DNA from: Tridacna crocea
Lineage: Eukaryota > Mollusca > Bivalvia > Cardiida > Cardiidae
Assembly (NCBI GenBank): GCA_943736015.1
Contig: OX031061.1
Location: 52,892,192-52,956,191 of the forward strand
Length of the DNA: 64,000 nt
Reading direction: 5' to 3'
Below, in pieces: positions 32,217 through 43,810 of this stretch. A model generated the notes under the pieces. It made no database searches. It was given only the letters and a program-made list of their open reading frames with translations, and was not told where the DNA came from. Every line of letters starts with the position of its first letter. The first letter of the stretch is position 1. The position numbers were made by a program, and so were the translations under genes.

Positions 32217-32386
32217 TAATTAATCACTCCTTCTATTATAATAATAAAACCAAAAGATAATAATTAGATTCTAGGCTTCATGCCATACGATCTTGATCAA
32301 CAATGCCCGCAAAAGCACCTATCGACGTCCTTGTAACATTTAAGGATTAAACTTTAAGCTGCCAGGCCCGAGTCACTGACCATTTT

Positions 32387-32453
32387 CGGACAATGTAGAT
32401 CAAGATCGGACTGCACCGAACGTGTTGAGTCTGATCTTGATCTACACTGTCCG
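32387..32453. repeat. Q-family hairpin
   Basis: CGGACAATGTAGATCAAGATC pairs with GATCTTGATCTACACTGTCCG around ACCGAACGTG. The leader CCCGAGTCACTGACC is the usual Q leader. Confidence 0.7.
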
Positions 32454-32545
32454 ATGAGGAAGTACTTTTCCAAAAAAAAAAGTTTGAAATGGCAACAAAA
32501 AAAAATAATGTTTTTACAGTCGTTTCGAAATTTTCATTTAACTTC

Positions 32546-32774
32546 TTAACCCTTCATCACACGACAAAATTTTAGGCCTACCCTATTTGAAAGCATTTGC
32601 AGATGACAATTTCAATGAGCCTAAAAGTTGCGATTTTTGTTTGATAGGGTAGAAAACATTGTGGGAAAAGGAGAAAATGCTGGTTACCAGCATTTTCTCC
32701 TTTTCCCACAATGTTTTCAAAAGGCTTCTTCTTCAGGGTCGTTAAAAGTTGGCACTGTGTAGTTAAACAAGTTA
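32546..32774 (-). mobile_element. TTAA MITE, subfamily A
   Basis: TTAACCCTTCATCACACGAC starts at 32546. The right end is blurred (TGTAGTTAAACAAGTTAAGG). The hairpin is essentially perfect from GAAAACATTGTGGG to CCCACAATGTTTTC. Confidence 0.75.
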
Positions 32775-32779
32775 AGGGT

Positions 32780-33345
32780 GAATGATAAATCCGCCAAGAA
32801 TATTTCGAATGATTTTCGATATGTACTTTTGATAACAGTAAGATCAAATAACGGCCAGCGCTCCTTCTACAAAAATATTCCAATAGACAATGTACAGTCA
32901 ATACACAGTCAAAAAACCGCATTTATTATTTTTATCGATTCTTTTTTCATTGTTTATTGAAAACATCACTTAAATAAACCCGAGATAAACCGTTTTAGAT
33001 TTATCTTTTTTAAACAATCAAACTTCGGATAAAACCCGATTATAAGCACACAAAAAAATCCCTCGTGCGTCAACCCCAGCGAAAAACAAACAAGTCGCCT
33101 CGTGTCGGTATGTTTCGCTCTTTTCGGAAATTACCTTTTCTATATGTAAATTTACAATTGATGAATTTTAATTCCATTTGATCTATATTGCTAGATTTAT
33201 AAAGAAAAATTGACGCACAAGATACAGACAGACAAAGTTCTTGCGCTCTTTGTATATCATCTGATCCAATTCATAGCTTTTTTTATATAAACTGCTTTTC
33301 GTCTCTTCTCTCAAGAATAAAGGTAAAACCCTGAAAATATTGAGC
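32780..33345. other. Unassigned sequence
   Basis: Nothing recognised. Short open frames here show no conservation clues. Confidence 0.5.
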
Positions 33346-33350
33346 ACGAC

Positions 33351-33579
33351 TTAACCCTTTACTCCATTAGGCATTTCTATGGTATCTCTAATTGACCCTA
33401 AATAACAGCAAGGATGAAGCCGTTTCTCATGTGTATATGACACCTTTTGATAGCATAGAAAACATTGTGGCAAAAGGTGAAATTGCTCGTGACGAGCAAT
33501 TTCACCTTTTGCCACAATGTTTTCCAAAGGCTCCTTCAAGCAGTGCGTAGAAATGAGTATCTATGGAGTAAAGGATTAA
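33351..33579 (-). mobile_element. TTAA MITE, subfamily B, reverse, full length
   Basis: TTAA at 33351-33354 and 33576-33579. The stem is AACATTGTGGCAAAAGG with a perfect partner, core GCTCGTGACGAGC. This is the cleanest subfamily B copy. Confidence 0.85.
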
Positions 33580-33847
33580 GGTCCTCTTTCTTAGGGACGA
33601 TATAGACCTAGATCAAACCGCTGGTGATATGTAGTATGACCTTGGAGAAACACTGTCCGAAATGTTGATGGGTGTTTTTGGCAAATAGACTCTGAAACTG
33701 CTAAAACTTTGCGTCCTTTTAATACGGTAGTTTGTAAATCTCTATATATATCTCGTAATTCGCGCTGTTTTGGGATTAGGATTAGCGTATAAATGATTAA
33801 GGTGAATCCCTTCACCCTAAGAGGAGAAAACAAGACCTTTTGCGAAT

Positions 33848-33906
33848 GGTATAGATTCAAGGTCAGACTGCACGTTCTGTGCAATCTGATCTTGGATCTA
33901 TACCAT
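33848..33906. repeat. Q-family hairpin
   Basis: GGTATAGATTCAAGGTCAG pairs with CTGATCTTGGATCTATACC. The outer stem bases GGTATAG/CTATACC differ from the usual CAGTGTAG/CTACACTG but match each other. Confidence 0.7.
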
Positions 33907-34102
33907 CCGGTTATTTTACTCAAATCCATCAGATATTTTTTGTTAGTTTCAGGGAACTGCACTCTTAGCCGTCGAAAGGATCGAGTTCATATATTTACCC
34001 TTATTCTGCTAGATAAATGAAATGAAATTTTTGGTCGGTTATTAAAAACCAAAATTTGCCTCTTCAAAGGTGATTTTTGGGGGGATAAAATGTGCTTTCC
34101 CT

Positions 34103-34166
34103 GACAGTGTAGATCCAAGATCAGACTGCACGTTCTGTGCAGTCTGATCTTGGATGTACACTGTCC
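34103..34166. repeat. Q-family hairpin, near perfect
   Basis: GACAGTGTAGATCCAAGATC and GATCTTGGATGTACACTGTC enclose the loop around GCACGTTCTGTGC. Repeat units occur every few kb in this part of the window. Confidence 0.75.
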
Positions 34167-34308
34167 GCAAAAGTGAATCGCGCTTAGCAAAGTTAAAGAG
34201 TTAAAAACTTAACCTGCTAAAGTAATTGAAATAAAGATATCAAGTCGACAGTAAAAGCCTTAAACTTTGCTTTTTCAAAGAATTTTTTTTGGGAAAGATC
34301 TCGTAATC

Positions 34309-34374
34309 GGACAGCGTATATCCAAGATCAGACCGCACTTTCTGTGCAGTCTAATCCTGGATATGCATTGTTCG
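34309..34374. repeat. Q-family hairpin, decayed
   Basis: GGACAGCGTATATCCAAGATC pairs imperfectly with ATCCTGGATATGCATTGTTC. It lies 140 bp from the previous Q hairpin. Confidence 0.65.
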
Positions 34375-34987
34375 CAAAGGGTTTTTAAGTCGAATTGCAC
34401 CTAACAGCCCAAATGTTTAAAGACGTGGCTGTCCAAAACGCGGGACAGACTTCAAAAAAAGGGCATATTTATTTGAGATTGTCTGGCATGGTACATAGAG
34501 ATACACATTATTCAAATCTCTTGTTCAAACAGAAGTATATAACTTATATTAACGCCTATTTCAACAGACACATGTAACGTTTTGTGGATATTTATTTTTC
34601 ATTCGCAAACCATTGTTAAGCAAAGTTTTAATGTTTGTGCTACGAATGTAGATTTCCTGTCAGCGGTTCTATTTTTAGACGAAATAAACATTTGTTCAGA
34701 ATAAATAGTAACAGTTGCTTAATCTGATTTTTAGTGATTAATTAATTCTTTGCGACAATTTGAAGGTTTAAATTGTATAGAAAAGAAGTTATTTTATTGG
34801 AATGTATATCAGAGCATAAGCAAGGTAGGCTTTTTTGTCTAGTTTTTCTTTTTTCGTACTTGCTTGTACATGTACATAATTATGTATCTCAGTCGTTCTT
34901 ACTTAGAATCGAGTGAGTTTCTACTTGTCATCTTTTCTGTTTGTTTCTATAATGTTGACATTAGAATGGTTAACGCTCTCTCAAAGA

Positions 34988-35275
34988 TGGAGCCGAGCAC
35001 CCGTAGCTCAGTCGGTAACGTGTAGGACTTTAGAAGACAAGTCGTGGGTTCGATCACTGGCTCAGGCAATTCCTTTCCCAGGATTGACGATAGTCAGTGC
35101 GATAGGATTTATTCGTCTCACACCGCTGCCCATTGTTTAGACGAGGGTTATGAGGGAAAGCAGGTAGAATATTATGCGGAGGACTTGTAAAAGAATTGTA
35201 GGAAAGCAAGGATAGGTGCACTGGCCGCCGCGAAATAAGTGAAATTTCGAATTATTGTTGGTTTGGAAATGGAAG
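34988..35275 (+). repeat. tRNA-derived SINE (D-type), full length
   Basis: The A-box is GTAGCTCAGTCGGTAACG and the B-box GGGTTCGATCACT. The body includes CAGTGCGATAGGATTTATTC and GGGAAAGCAGGTAGAATATT; the 3' part CACTGGCCGCCGCGAAATAA is shared with the copy at 45238. Promoter boxes are readable, but this is a dispersed repeat and not a tRNA gene. Confidence 0.75.
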
Positions 35276-35292
35276 ATTTGAGCGTTTTCATA

Positions 35293-35523
35293 TTAACTCA
35301 TTACCAAATGACCAAGTTTTAGGTTTGCCCAAATTGAAAGCATTTGGAGGCGATAAAATAAAAGTGACTGAAAACTTGAAATTTGTTTTGTGAGGAGTAG
35401 AAAGACATTGTGGGAAAAGGAGAAAATGCTGGTTACCAGCATTTTCTCCTTTTCCCGCGATGTTTTCTTTAGTCTACCTTCTCAGGGTCGTCAAAAGTAG
35501 GAATTGTGTGGTAATGGGATAAA
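35293..35523 (-). mobile_element. TTAA MITE, subfamily A
   Basis: The left TTAA is at 35293-35296; the right end reads GGTAATGGGATAA. The hairpin has an extra base in the left arm (AGAAAGACATTG) and ends TTTTCCCGCGATG. Confidence 0.75.
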
Positions 35524-35837
35524 GAACGATATCGGGGTATTGTTACAAATGGAAGGGCGGAGGGAGTCTCGATAACTACTAAATATTTGATACACCTAAA
35601 TTTGTTCTCATTTTTCAAGTATGTTTGCTTTTCTTAAAAAATCAACACTTCATGGTACAAAGGTGGCTGGTTTCGACAAAAATTTATTTAACCAGTTGTC
35701 TCTTAAAGCATTTAGTGCTATCGAATGGTTTTGGGATTTACATTGTCTGTAACTGTTCTTTGTGATAACAGGAATTGCCCTTGATATAGATGTTGTATTC
35801 TTTTTGTTCCTTTTTTGTTTGAATTATCATGTAAAGG

Positions 35838-36012
35838 TGAGACAGAGGGAGAGAGGGAGACAGACAGAAAGAGAGAAATGGGGAGAAAGATAAGATCGAC
35901 AGTGAGTTAGTGAGAGAGAGACATAGAGAGAGAGAGAGAGAGAGAGAGAGAGCTAGATAGACAGACGAGAGGGCAAGACAGATAGAGAATGAGGGAGAGA
36001 GAGAAAGACAGA
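35838..36012. repeat. (GA)n-rich simple sequence
   Basis: GAGA tracts with interspersed ACAGA and GGGAGA units; the purest run is at 35927-35952. The minus strand is open as Ser/Leu repeats, which I regard as a composition effect. Confidence 0.85.
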
Positions 36013-36506
36013 GGGATCTGTCAGTTATAGTAATTCTGTACCACAAGACAAACTGTAAGTTAGGCATGTCTGGGTTTAAGCATTTAAGGCAAATGTGTTT
36101 CAAATGGTCAAATCTGTCTTGGATGGGACAGAAAACATTTTGGATACAAGCACTTTCTTTTTTTCCAGCAGTGTTTCAGTGGTCTCAATCCCGCAGTGTC
36201 GTTTAAAAAGCGGGGTAGATCCCCGGATCTAAAAGGACCTTTTATCAACTTCGGATTGATCTGGCGATTAACGCAGATGTATGAATAAATGAAAAAACTT
36301 TAATATTAAGTTTCTGAATTTCTTTTAATCTACATTTTTAATGTTTTTAAATGCATTTTTGATAGAATTAACGGCCTCCGTATGACTAACAAAATGTCAT
36401 AAACGCAAGCTTTAGGGGGTGTTTCATTAAAATCACTGACTCATGAGAATTGCACTAGACGGCTTAACCCTTCAGCTGCTAAGCGCAGCTTGCAAACCTT
36501 TTTTTC

Positions 36507-36572
36507 GGACAGTGTGGATCAAAGATCAGACTGCACGGAACGTGCAGTCTGATCTTTGATCTACACTGTCCA
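36507..36572. repeat. Q-family hairpin, near perfect
   Basis: GGACAGTGTGGATCAAAGATC pairs with GATCTTTGATCTACACTGTCC around CACGGAACGTG. It is preceded by the family phrase CTAAGCGCAGCTTGCAAACC. Confidence 0.75.
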
Positions 36573-36839
36573 ACAAGATGTTACAATCCCTACAACATTT
36601 TTTAGAAATAGCAATATCTGGACTATTAATAACGAATGGAAAATTTTAGTTTAGTTATTTATGCAGGATAAGAGGTAAATGCATGCTGGTTGAATTCCAT
36701 TCAGCTTCACTAAGCTTGTTAGGAATTCACGAACCAACTTGTTCATTGAAACTCGATATCTCCTGGATAGAACAAACTTATACCGTAATTGTGACAAAAT
36801 GATTTCAATTAATATTTCATTACTTTTATTTAATCACAT

Positions 36840-37275
36840 AATGATGCAGTATCCGCCAAGGGGCGGGCGAATCCTTTACAAAACATTCTAGTGATTTTAC
36901 AGACCAAAAAGAACACGTCTTTGGGAAACATGATCCGGAAAGGAGATTAAAGTGTGAACGTTTACTGCCCTGAAACAAGCCAGAAAATATACTAAAAGTT
37001 ATCGCCAGCATAGCAACGCATTACAATATTACGTCAAGCGCGAGAAATGTAAGGTAAATGACGTCATATTTCCTATCTGGTTGTGAGTCACGCGCTTTTT
37101 ACCTAGATAAATAGAATATAAAATCGGTATTTTCACTGGTCGTAACCATGAAATATCGAAAAATAATTCACCGTTATATATTATAAGAGGTCTTTGGCGG
37201 AGCCCTGATCAGTTGGTATTACACAGGGCAGCCACTCGTAAAAATACTACTGATGATGTTCACTCGATGAAATAA
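36840..37275. repeat. W-family repeat, reverse
   Basis: AACGCATTACAATATTACGTC and AAATGACGTCATATTTCC at 37014-37075 are the reverse complement of the 40025 copy. The end GATGTTCACTCGATGAAATAA is at 37255-37275. The order of parts differs somewhat from the 40025 copy. Confidence 0.6.
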
Positions 37276-37324
37276 ATTTAAGAAGCGAAACTCTTGCATA
37301 GTTCATCTCTACATCATGTTTCAA

Positions 37325-37570
37325 ATATGACTTGCAACCCGCGAAAAGGGGCATTCGGACATTTGCGTAAAGTGTCGTCTCGGATTAGCTTGCGCATTCC
37401 GCTTTACAACTGCATTAGATTTAGTGCTTCAATGGACTTGTGCTAAACAGAAAATACCATGAAAACGTAAAGTGCCGTCTCGGATTAGCCTGCGCGGTCT
37501 GCGCATGCTGATTCGAGACGACACTTTACGCAAATGTCCGAATGCCCCTTTTCGCATGTTGCAAGCCATA
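37325..37570. repeat. P-family hairpin repeat
   Basis: It starts CTTGCAACCCGCGAAAAGGG and ends CCCCTTTTCGCATGTTGCAAG, a long inverted end pair. The inner stem is TCTCGGATTAGCCTGCGCGG / GCATGCTGATTCGAGACG. It is a single unit, unlike the double one at 21890. Confidence 0.7.
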
Positions 37571-37599
37571 TGTGTCATTGGATTAGCAGCCAAACTTAA

Positions 37600-37810
37600 C
37601 CCCTTCTCGATTTCTATAAATAGTGTCTCATGCTCTGGCAAAAAGGGGGTCTAGATCATCTTGATGTATTCAAATTTTGGATCCTTTGACATGCATAGAA
37701 TTGACCAGTATCATACAGTTTCGATCTAGATCAGTCTGAGCGGGTTACGCATGCTGACCTGTTCCATATTGTTTACAGGTGCTTCGAACCCCTTCTCATA
37801 AGCAGCTTTC
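37600..37810. repeat. R-family hairpin repeat, worn
   Basis: CTCATGCTCTGGCAAAAAGG, TTTGACATGCATAGAATTGACC and CTGACCTGTTCCATATTG follow the R order. The stem pairs poorly. Other worn R pieces are at 13770-13930, 55475-55690 and 56650-56910. Confidence 0.5.
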
Positions 37811-37999
37811 ATTGACCGAGAAAAACTAGAATTAGTAAAACAACCCAGTAGAGGAATTTCTAAAACATTGTGGGAAGAGGAGAACCACCATTTTTCTCAA
37901 CGTTGGGTATGTGGGAAAGCATCTTCGCAAGCCAAGGCTGACGATTCACTACGCTACTCTAGTGGTCGTAATCTTGGCTCGCGAAGATGGTGGGAAAGC

Positions 38000-38112
38000 A
38001 GTAAGTGCCTCTGGTAGGACAGAAAACATTGAGGAAAAGGGAGAAAAATGGTGATTACCAACAACTTTCTCACTTTTCATCAATGTCTTCTGTCCCTCCA
38101 AAGACACTTACT
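38000..38112. mobile_element. TTAA MITE hairpin remnant
   Basis: AGGACAGAAAACATTGAGG and TCATCAATGTCTTCTGTCC are matched hairpin arms with a degenerate centre. The outer ends are lost. Between 37905 and 37985 there is a second short palindrome (CATCTTCGCAAGCCAAG with CTTGGCTCGCGAAGATG). Confidence 0.5.
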
Positions 38113-38127
38113 GGTTTTACACTTATA

Positions 38128-38285
38128 GCTACCGTCGAATAACCTTCAGCTGTGAGACAAGAATGAATCCTATCGCAATGACTAACATTAATCATTTGAA
38201 AGAAATTGGTCTTTGTTAGGGGTTCGATCCAAGGAGGCCTGGTTACAAGCCCAGCACGTTACCGACCTAGCTACCGGGCTCTCTG
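38128..38285 (-). repeat. tRNA-derived SINE (D-type), reverse, partial
   Basis: Read on the minus strand from 38285: GTAGCTAGGTCGGTAACGTG (A-box) then a B-box GGATCGAACCCC, a mutated form. The body ends in AATGAATCCTATCGCAATG on the plus strand. Confidence 0.65.
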
Positions 38286-39425
38286 GATATTTAGACTCGA
38301 ACTTCTATCCACGCAATGATTTATCATTATACAGCTGACATCAAAGGGCTTCGTCGGACAATTTATTTGCTCAAGCACAAAATTCCCAAATCCAATATAC
38401 CATCCAAACCTATATCCCCCGAGTAAACATACACCTGGCGCTTGAAAGACAGCGTATTTGGTATGCAAGAATATATTTATAGAGTTATTTTATCTCATTG
38501 ATTTCATCTACACTAGCTTTGATTTAAGAACAATTGCCATTCTACACAGAGCTGTGGCCTGTAGCAATGTCGCTATCGCAGTTAATCAAGAAGACCATTC
38601 TAAATTTAAGTTAATTGTCCAAAAAAGCAATCCGATTGGTTGTGACCGATCATTTTAGCCAATCAGAAGGCTAGTTTAGGAAACCTTCATTTTAACAAAC
38701 TTTAAACTGGGTCTACTAAGTGCAACTTGTGAAGGCAATGTAGATCAAAATCAGGCTTCACAAAAAATGCAGTCAATGATCTTGGATCTTCACTGTCCGA
38801 TTATATTTTTTCTCTCAAAAAGTCCTAGGAAATAGCAAAGTTTGGGTTTTACTATCGGCTTGAAATTAATCAGGATACCGCCTCTTATTGTTGCGGTCAA
38901 TTATCGGAAGTGCATGGCGCATAACCGTCGAAATACATCAGCACAATAAAGAAACAGACCCTTGACGTTATTTTGCAATTTTAACTCTTAACCGAACAAA
39001 AATAAAAAATTAGTAATGTCCAAATTTAACGGTTAAAAAGCGTAGGAAACTGCTTTCTATCGTTTCATTGATAGATTCGATTATTTTAGCCACATTCAAT
39101 GTGCTGTCTGCTAGTGCTTTCAGTTTTGACCGTTCCAAAATTTTGTAGTTTTGTAAGGAGTTACAACTAACTCGGAGATTTAGAGTGAAATCTTTATAGA
39201 TCTGACATAAATGTACACAGCTGACAGAAGAATGCACTTCTCACTTGCTGCCAGGTATTTTTGAAGAAGCGTTGGTACATAAACAACCATCTCTGTCATT
39301 TATAAAGCGTACTGTGGGGTCTTCAACTGCACTCATATTCTAGTCTTACCAGGATACGCTAGTGTAAAACAAAAGGTAGAAAGTAATGAAATCCTGTTTG
39401 TTTATCTTTTGACACATATTGTATA

Positions 39426-39654
39426 TTAACCCACTACAACACAATCCTTACTATTGACGCCCCTGAGAAAGAAGCCTTTTGAAAACACTGGAGGAAAAGG
39501 AGAAAATGCTGGTAACCAGCATTTTATCTTTTTCCCACAGTGTTTTCTACCCTTTCCAGAACAAATTTCAATTTTTCAGTCGCCTTTGTTTTGTCGTCTG
39601 CAAATGCTTTCAGTTTGAACCAGTCTAAAATTTTGTCGTTTGGTAATGAGTTAA
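39426..39654 (+). mobile_element. TTAA MITE, subfamily A, full length
   Basis: TTAA at 39426-39429 and 39651-39654. Ends are CCCACTACAACACAATCC and TCGTTTGGTAATGAG. The left arm has CTGGAGGAAAAGG, the right TTTTATCTTTTTCC. Confidence 0.8.
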
Positions 39655-40024
39655 AATCAGACTGCGAAAAGGGGCATTTTATTGGCATGCAGGACAGGCT
39701 CAACTTTGAAGGTACGAGTGCAAGAGTTCCAAAGATCTTATTTCAAAACTGAAATTGTCTGACGGATTTATTTGTCTAAGCTCCAGAACCGTATTCTGTA
39801 ATAACCGATTTCCAGGTTCATTTTCCATGAGTGTCCCAGCCGATCAGATTTTTTTTTCTTTGAATAAAAATTGGGTAAATTGTTACTGAGAATGAGATTT
39901 GAAAAAATCTGAGCTAGGAAGGGATTTTTAAAGAAAACATATTAAGTCTGTCTGTCCACCCATCGGTCCACCTGTCTTCTGTCTGTCAATCCGTCCGCCC
40001 ACCTGTTTGTCTTTATTTCATGCT

Positions 40025-40470
40025 TTTCGGTAGGATATCAAGAAATAGTAGTGAAAATGTTTTTCGATCTTACACTGGTACCACTAGTGAAAATACCGAT
40101 TTTCACATTCTTGTTGCCTGGGTTATATAATTGCGCGTGCCTGACAACCAGATGGGAAATATGACGTCATTTACTTTCCATTTCTCGCGCTTGACGTAAT
40201 ATTGTGATGCGTTGCTATGCAGGAGGGGTACGCCACGGGGAATAACGGAAAAGAACTGTACTGGATTTTGATAAAGCTGCTCCAAGAAAGGCTTAAAAGC
40301 ATGAAATAAATAGAATACATGTATTTGGTTTTTTTTTCGGTGAAAGATCGAAATTTATTTCACCTCTTGAACAACATCGGTAATATTTTCACTCGTGGCT
40401 GCGCCACTCGTGAAAATATTACCGATGTTGGTGTTCACTCGATAAAATAAATTTCGATCTTTCAACATAC
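40025..40470 (+). repeat. W-family repeat with terminal hairpin
   Basis: Contains AAATATGACGTCATTTAC, TGATGCGTTGCTATGC and GGTACGCCACGGGGAA. Near its right end is a ~54-bp palindrome (40375-40428), CATCGGTAATATTTTCACTC with its full complement, centred on GGCTGCGCC. Confidence 0.65.
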
Positions 40471-40645
40471 TGACGCAAATGAATGTAACTAAATGTTAGG
40501 TTTAGCTTCACATCAAATATTGAACCCTGTGTTTAAGTGTTTGATCTGCAATTCAGGTAATAGAAAGTAGGCACGAAAATAAGAGAATTGTAAATTTGTT
40601 TTCCATAATTATATTGTGTGTCTTAAAGGAGACATAAAGGGAAAG

Positions 40646-40650
<5 letters not shown>

Positions 40651-40699
<49 letters not shown>

Positions 40700-40731
40700 A
40701 GAGAGAGAAGGGGGAGAGAGAGAGAGAGAGA
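40651..40731. repeat. (GA)n microsatellite
   Basis: A nearly pure AG run of about 45 bp is followed by a broken AGAGAGAAGGGGGAGAG stretch. Confidence 0.9.
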
Positions 40732-41185
40732 TTCACAGAAACGAACATAGTCCGTTATTTTAAGTAGTCAGTAGGTTATGACTCTTGGTTGATCTTGATC
40801 TATACTGTCTGCAAAAGGTCAATCAGTCACAATTTGCAGCCTGAGAGTTAAGGTTTAAATGAAGGTATTAAATCTAGTGGAGATATCTATTGAACATTCC
40901 TGTACTGTCATGCTGGGCTGATAAGTCGTTATTTAATGTGGACTTATACCTGTAAGTAGTGACAAATCCTGGTGAGATAATTGTATATAATGATTGGATG
41001 ACAAGTGTACAAATGAAGGGGTATACGGCATTTGATATAAGTCCCGGTGATTTATTGAGCCAGGAAGGTTCGGTCCTGTTTATCATTTTTGTGTGGTTGA
41101 CACCTTTTATTTTTGGCAATCTCTTCCTTTCTATATGTCCTTTTAATGATCATTTCATCCGTCCACCTGTCTTTATCCGGGTCTA

Positions 41186-41410
41186 GGACATTTGCCCCCC
41201 GGACTTCTGCCCCCGGACTTTTGCCCTCTTAGGACATCTGCCACCTGGACGTTTGCCCCCCGGACAACTGCCAACCTAGGACATGTGCCCCCCCAGACAT
41301 CTGCCCCCTTAGGACATGTGCCCCCCCCCAGACATCTGCCCACTTAGGGCATGTGCCCCCCCAGGCATCTGCCCCCGGACATCTGCCCCCTGGACATCTG
41401 CCCCCTCAGT
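41186..41410 (+). repeat. C-rich minisatellite, left arm of an inverted pair
   Basis: About a dozen irregular units, 14-20 bp, of the type GGACATCTGCCCCC(TTA). The mirror image occurs at 44770-45075. The outermost phrases AGGACATTTGCCCCC and GGGGGTAAATGTCCT are inverted partners, so the pair bounds a foldback structure of ~3.9 kb. Confidence 0.8.
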
Positions 41411-42267
41411 TTGTTTTCAACTTGGACGTCTAGCTCCTTTAAGGGACAATCTCAAAAAAGCAACCTTGAGATATACATGTATATTGTACATGGTAATTTT
41501 GACCGGCACTATGAAAAAGATCTCTCAGCTGTTGTATCGTTAATAGTACGGTCACAAATCAGTAAATGCCGCCTGCCGGCGAGGTAACTGCCAGTTTTCA
41601 CTCAAATTCGGCCGGTGGCAGCTCGGTGGCAGGCACAATCGGCAGGTGGCAGTCGGCATTTTAGAAGCCGCCTGGACGCCGCTGAAATTTTAGGAAAAAA
41701 TTACAATTCTGTCTGCCACCGGCCGATTTCTTTCCAAGTGTGCCTGTCGTCAGGGCGCCGGGCGGGCGCATTTCGTAGTCGCGCGGTGGCTGTCAAGCGG
41801 CAGACGGGCTGCAGCGCGATTTTTACTCGGTCGTCACGGGGTTCGAGGGCCTTCAATCTTTGGCCGGCGATGGGTAGCGACTAACGGCCACTCTCCAGCA
41901 TCCGGCCTGCGACCTTTATGCTACCGATAGGCCACCGTGCGACTTCCAAATGTCTGCCGGCGGCAGGTCGGAGATTGAAAAGCATATGGAAGGCGACTGG
42001 CGGTGTCGGTAGGTGGCAGGATGGCGATCTGCCGAGTGCAGACCCCTGGGCCCCTGAATATAAATCTGAGGCTATTCACAATAAAAAATTGCCGTTATGG
42101 CGATTCTAATAGCACCATAGCGACACAGAGACTTGCGTATTGCTGGGTTGGGCTCTGGTCTCTTGCGCTTCGGTGCTGGCGCTTTGTCCTGCCCTTTGCC
42201 TTTAGGGGTCAACTTGTTGGAAGGAAAAAAATTCTTAAGAATTAGATCTATTTATCTTGTGGTTGAT

Positions 42268-42950
42268 AATAATAATGAACACTTTGTAGTGATACGAGAG
42301 CAACCTAGCTTTATATATCCCCCGTAAACCAGCCTGCCGCCGCCAGATTATCGGGCAGGCGCCTGGCGCTGGCAGTTCAACCGCCCGATCGCCGGCCGGT
42401 GTCAGGTGTAAATGGTCGGTGTCCGCCAGATCGCCGGGCGGTGACAGATAAAATCTGACGGCTGCCGGCCTGTCGCCTAACTGCCACCGGCCGACACCCT
42501 GCTGACGCCCCACACCCCTCGAACACTATGATCACAATGTGAAACTGCCGCCTGCCGAGTTTTAGACATCGGTGGATTCTTAAAATTACATGCCGCCGGC
42601 CGATTTTTTACAAATCGGTGAGAGTGGTCATAAATAACTGCCAGTAAAAGGCCGCCTGGCGGGTTCCGGACGGCGGCAGGCAGTTTCTTAAGTTCGAGGG
42701 GTATGGGGTGTCATCAGGGTGTCGGCCGGTGGCAGTTAGGCGACAGTCCGGCAGCCGTCAGATATTACCTGCCACCGCCCGGCGACCTGGCGGACACCGA
42801 CCATTTTCAACTGACACCGGCCGGCGATCGGGCGTTCGAACTGCCACCGACAGGCGCCCGCCCGATATTCTGATGGCGGCAGGCTGGTTTACGGGGGATA
42901 TATATAGCTAGATTGCTCTCGTATCACTACAAAGTGTTCATTATTATTAT
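42268..42950. mobile_element. Foldback element nested in the 3-kb foldback element
   Basis: The ends AATAATGAACACTTTGTAGTG and its complement begin arms of about 290 bp each. They carry CCCCCGTAAACCAGCCTGCC and the same CCGGCCGGTG-rich motifs, with a ~90-bp centre. It lies exactly at the inner end of the outer element's left arm. Shared motifs suggest the two are related families. Confidence 0.75.
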
Positions 42951-43668
42951 TGCATAAAACGTGCCTTTTCGGGCCGTTATAAGCATGTATTAACGGGTAA
43001 AAACCGGGCGGTTAACGGGAGAAAACGTGTATTAATCAGTAAATTCACGCGCCGTTAACGCCCGGGTTTGTACTATCAATATCCTCGATTCGGGCCTACC
43101 TTGTAAACAACGTTTGTCCTTGTCAGATTTTCCCTAGACTCCGACCATCAAACTGTAGGAATTCGTACCATATTCGATCCTTTTCATGGCATGTCTTTGA
43201 TGATATTAGTACACCACAAACAAACCTTTGCACAGAATCTCGGTTTAATCGAGATCTGAACAAAAATTCACCCGTGAAATGTACTCTACAGCAGCTACAT
43301 CCCACCCACTTTTTAACGTGATCGGTCCGCCTCGCTTGATGTATATCTAACCCTCTGTCGCCTTCAGTTACAGAAATTTATATCCACGCATACATCCTAG
43401 TTGTAATCGTCCAAATGTGTGCAAGTTTATTCCACATAAGTCCAGTGTGTATTAAAAATCAATAAAAATGTATTTACAGCGAGAGTATCAAAACTGGCAT
43501 ACAGGACTAACGGCCCTTTCCTAATCGTAACAAAAACTTCTTCGCCGACTTCCGGTTTTGACCCATTTGCGTACAGTACATTTGAAATTCGCTTATTTGC
43601 ATTTCTATGGAAATATTTTCGCTATCTGTGCAAATTATTGTTAGAATACCTTTACTTTATGCAATAAT

Positions 43669-43810
43669 AGCGTTAATTCACGTTTTTTTTCGGTCGTTAA
43701 CATTCGCAGAGGCCCTCAAAATACTTAAACACCCTCGTGCTTCGCACTCGGGCGTTAAAGCATTTTTCGGGCCTCTGCGAATGTTAACGACCTCAAAAAC
43801 GTGAATTAAC
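43669..43810. repeat. Hairpin repeat at the inner end of the right arm
   Basis: GCGTTAATTCACGTTTTT pairs with AAAAACGTGAATTAAC, and GTTAACATTCGCAGAGGCCC pairs with GGGCCTCTGCGAATGTTAAC. The centre holds a second small stem, GTGCTTCGCAC. Confidence 0.75.

Noticed and set aside
34988-35065. Possible tRNA gene (A and B boxes readable)
   Set aside because: No complete cloverleaf could be drawn, and the sequence continues into a SINE body repeated elsewhere. The same holds for 45238, 51268 and 52505.
35738-36103. Ser/Leu-rich open frame on the minus strand
   Set aside because: It is the translation of a GA/TC simple repeat.
41615-42513. Several open frames in GC-rich sequence (and mirrored ones at 43678-44429)
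   Set aside because: They lie in the arms of a foldback element and occur on both strands in mirror image; GC richness removes stop codons. No domain is visible.
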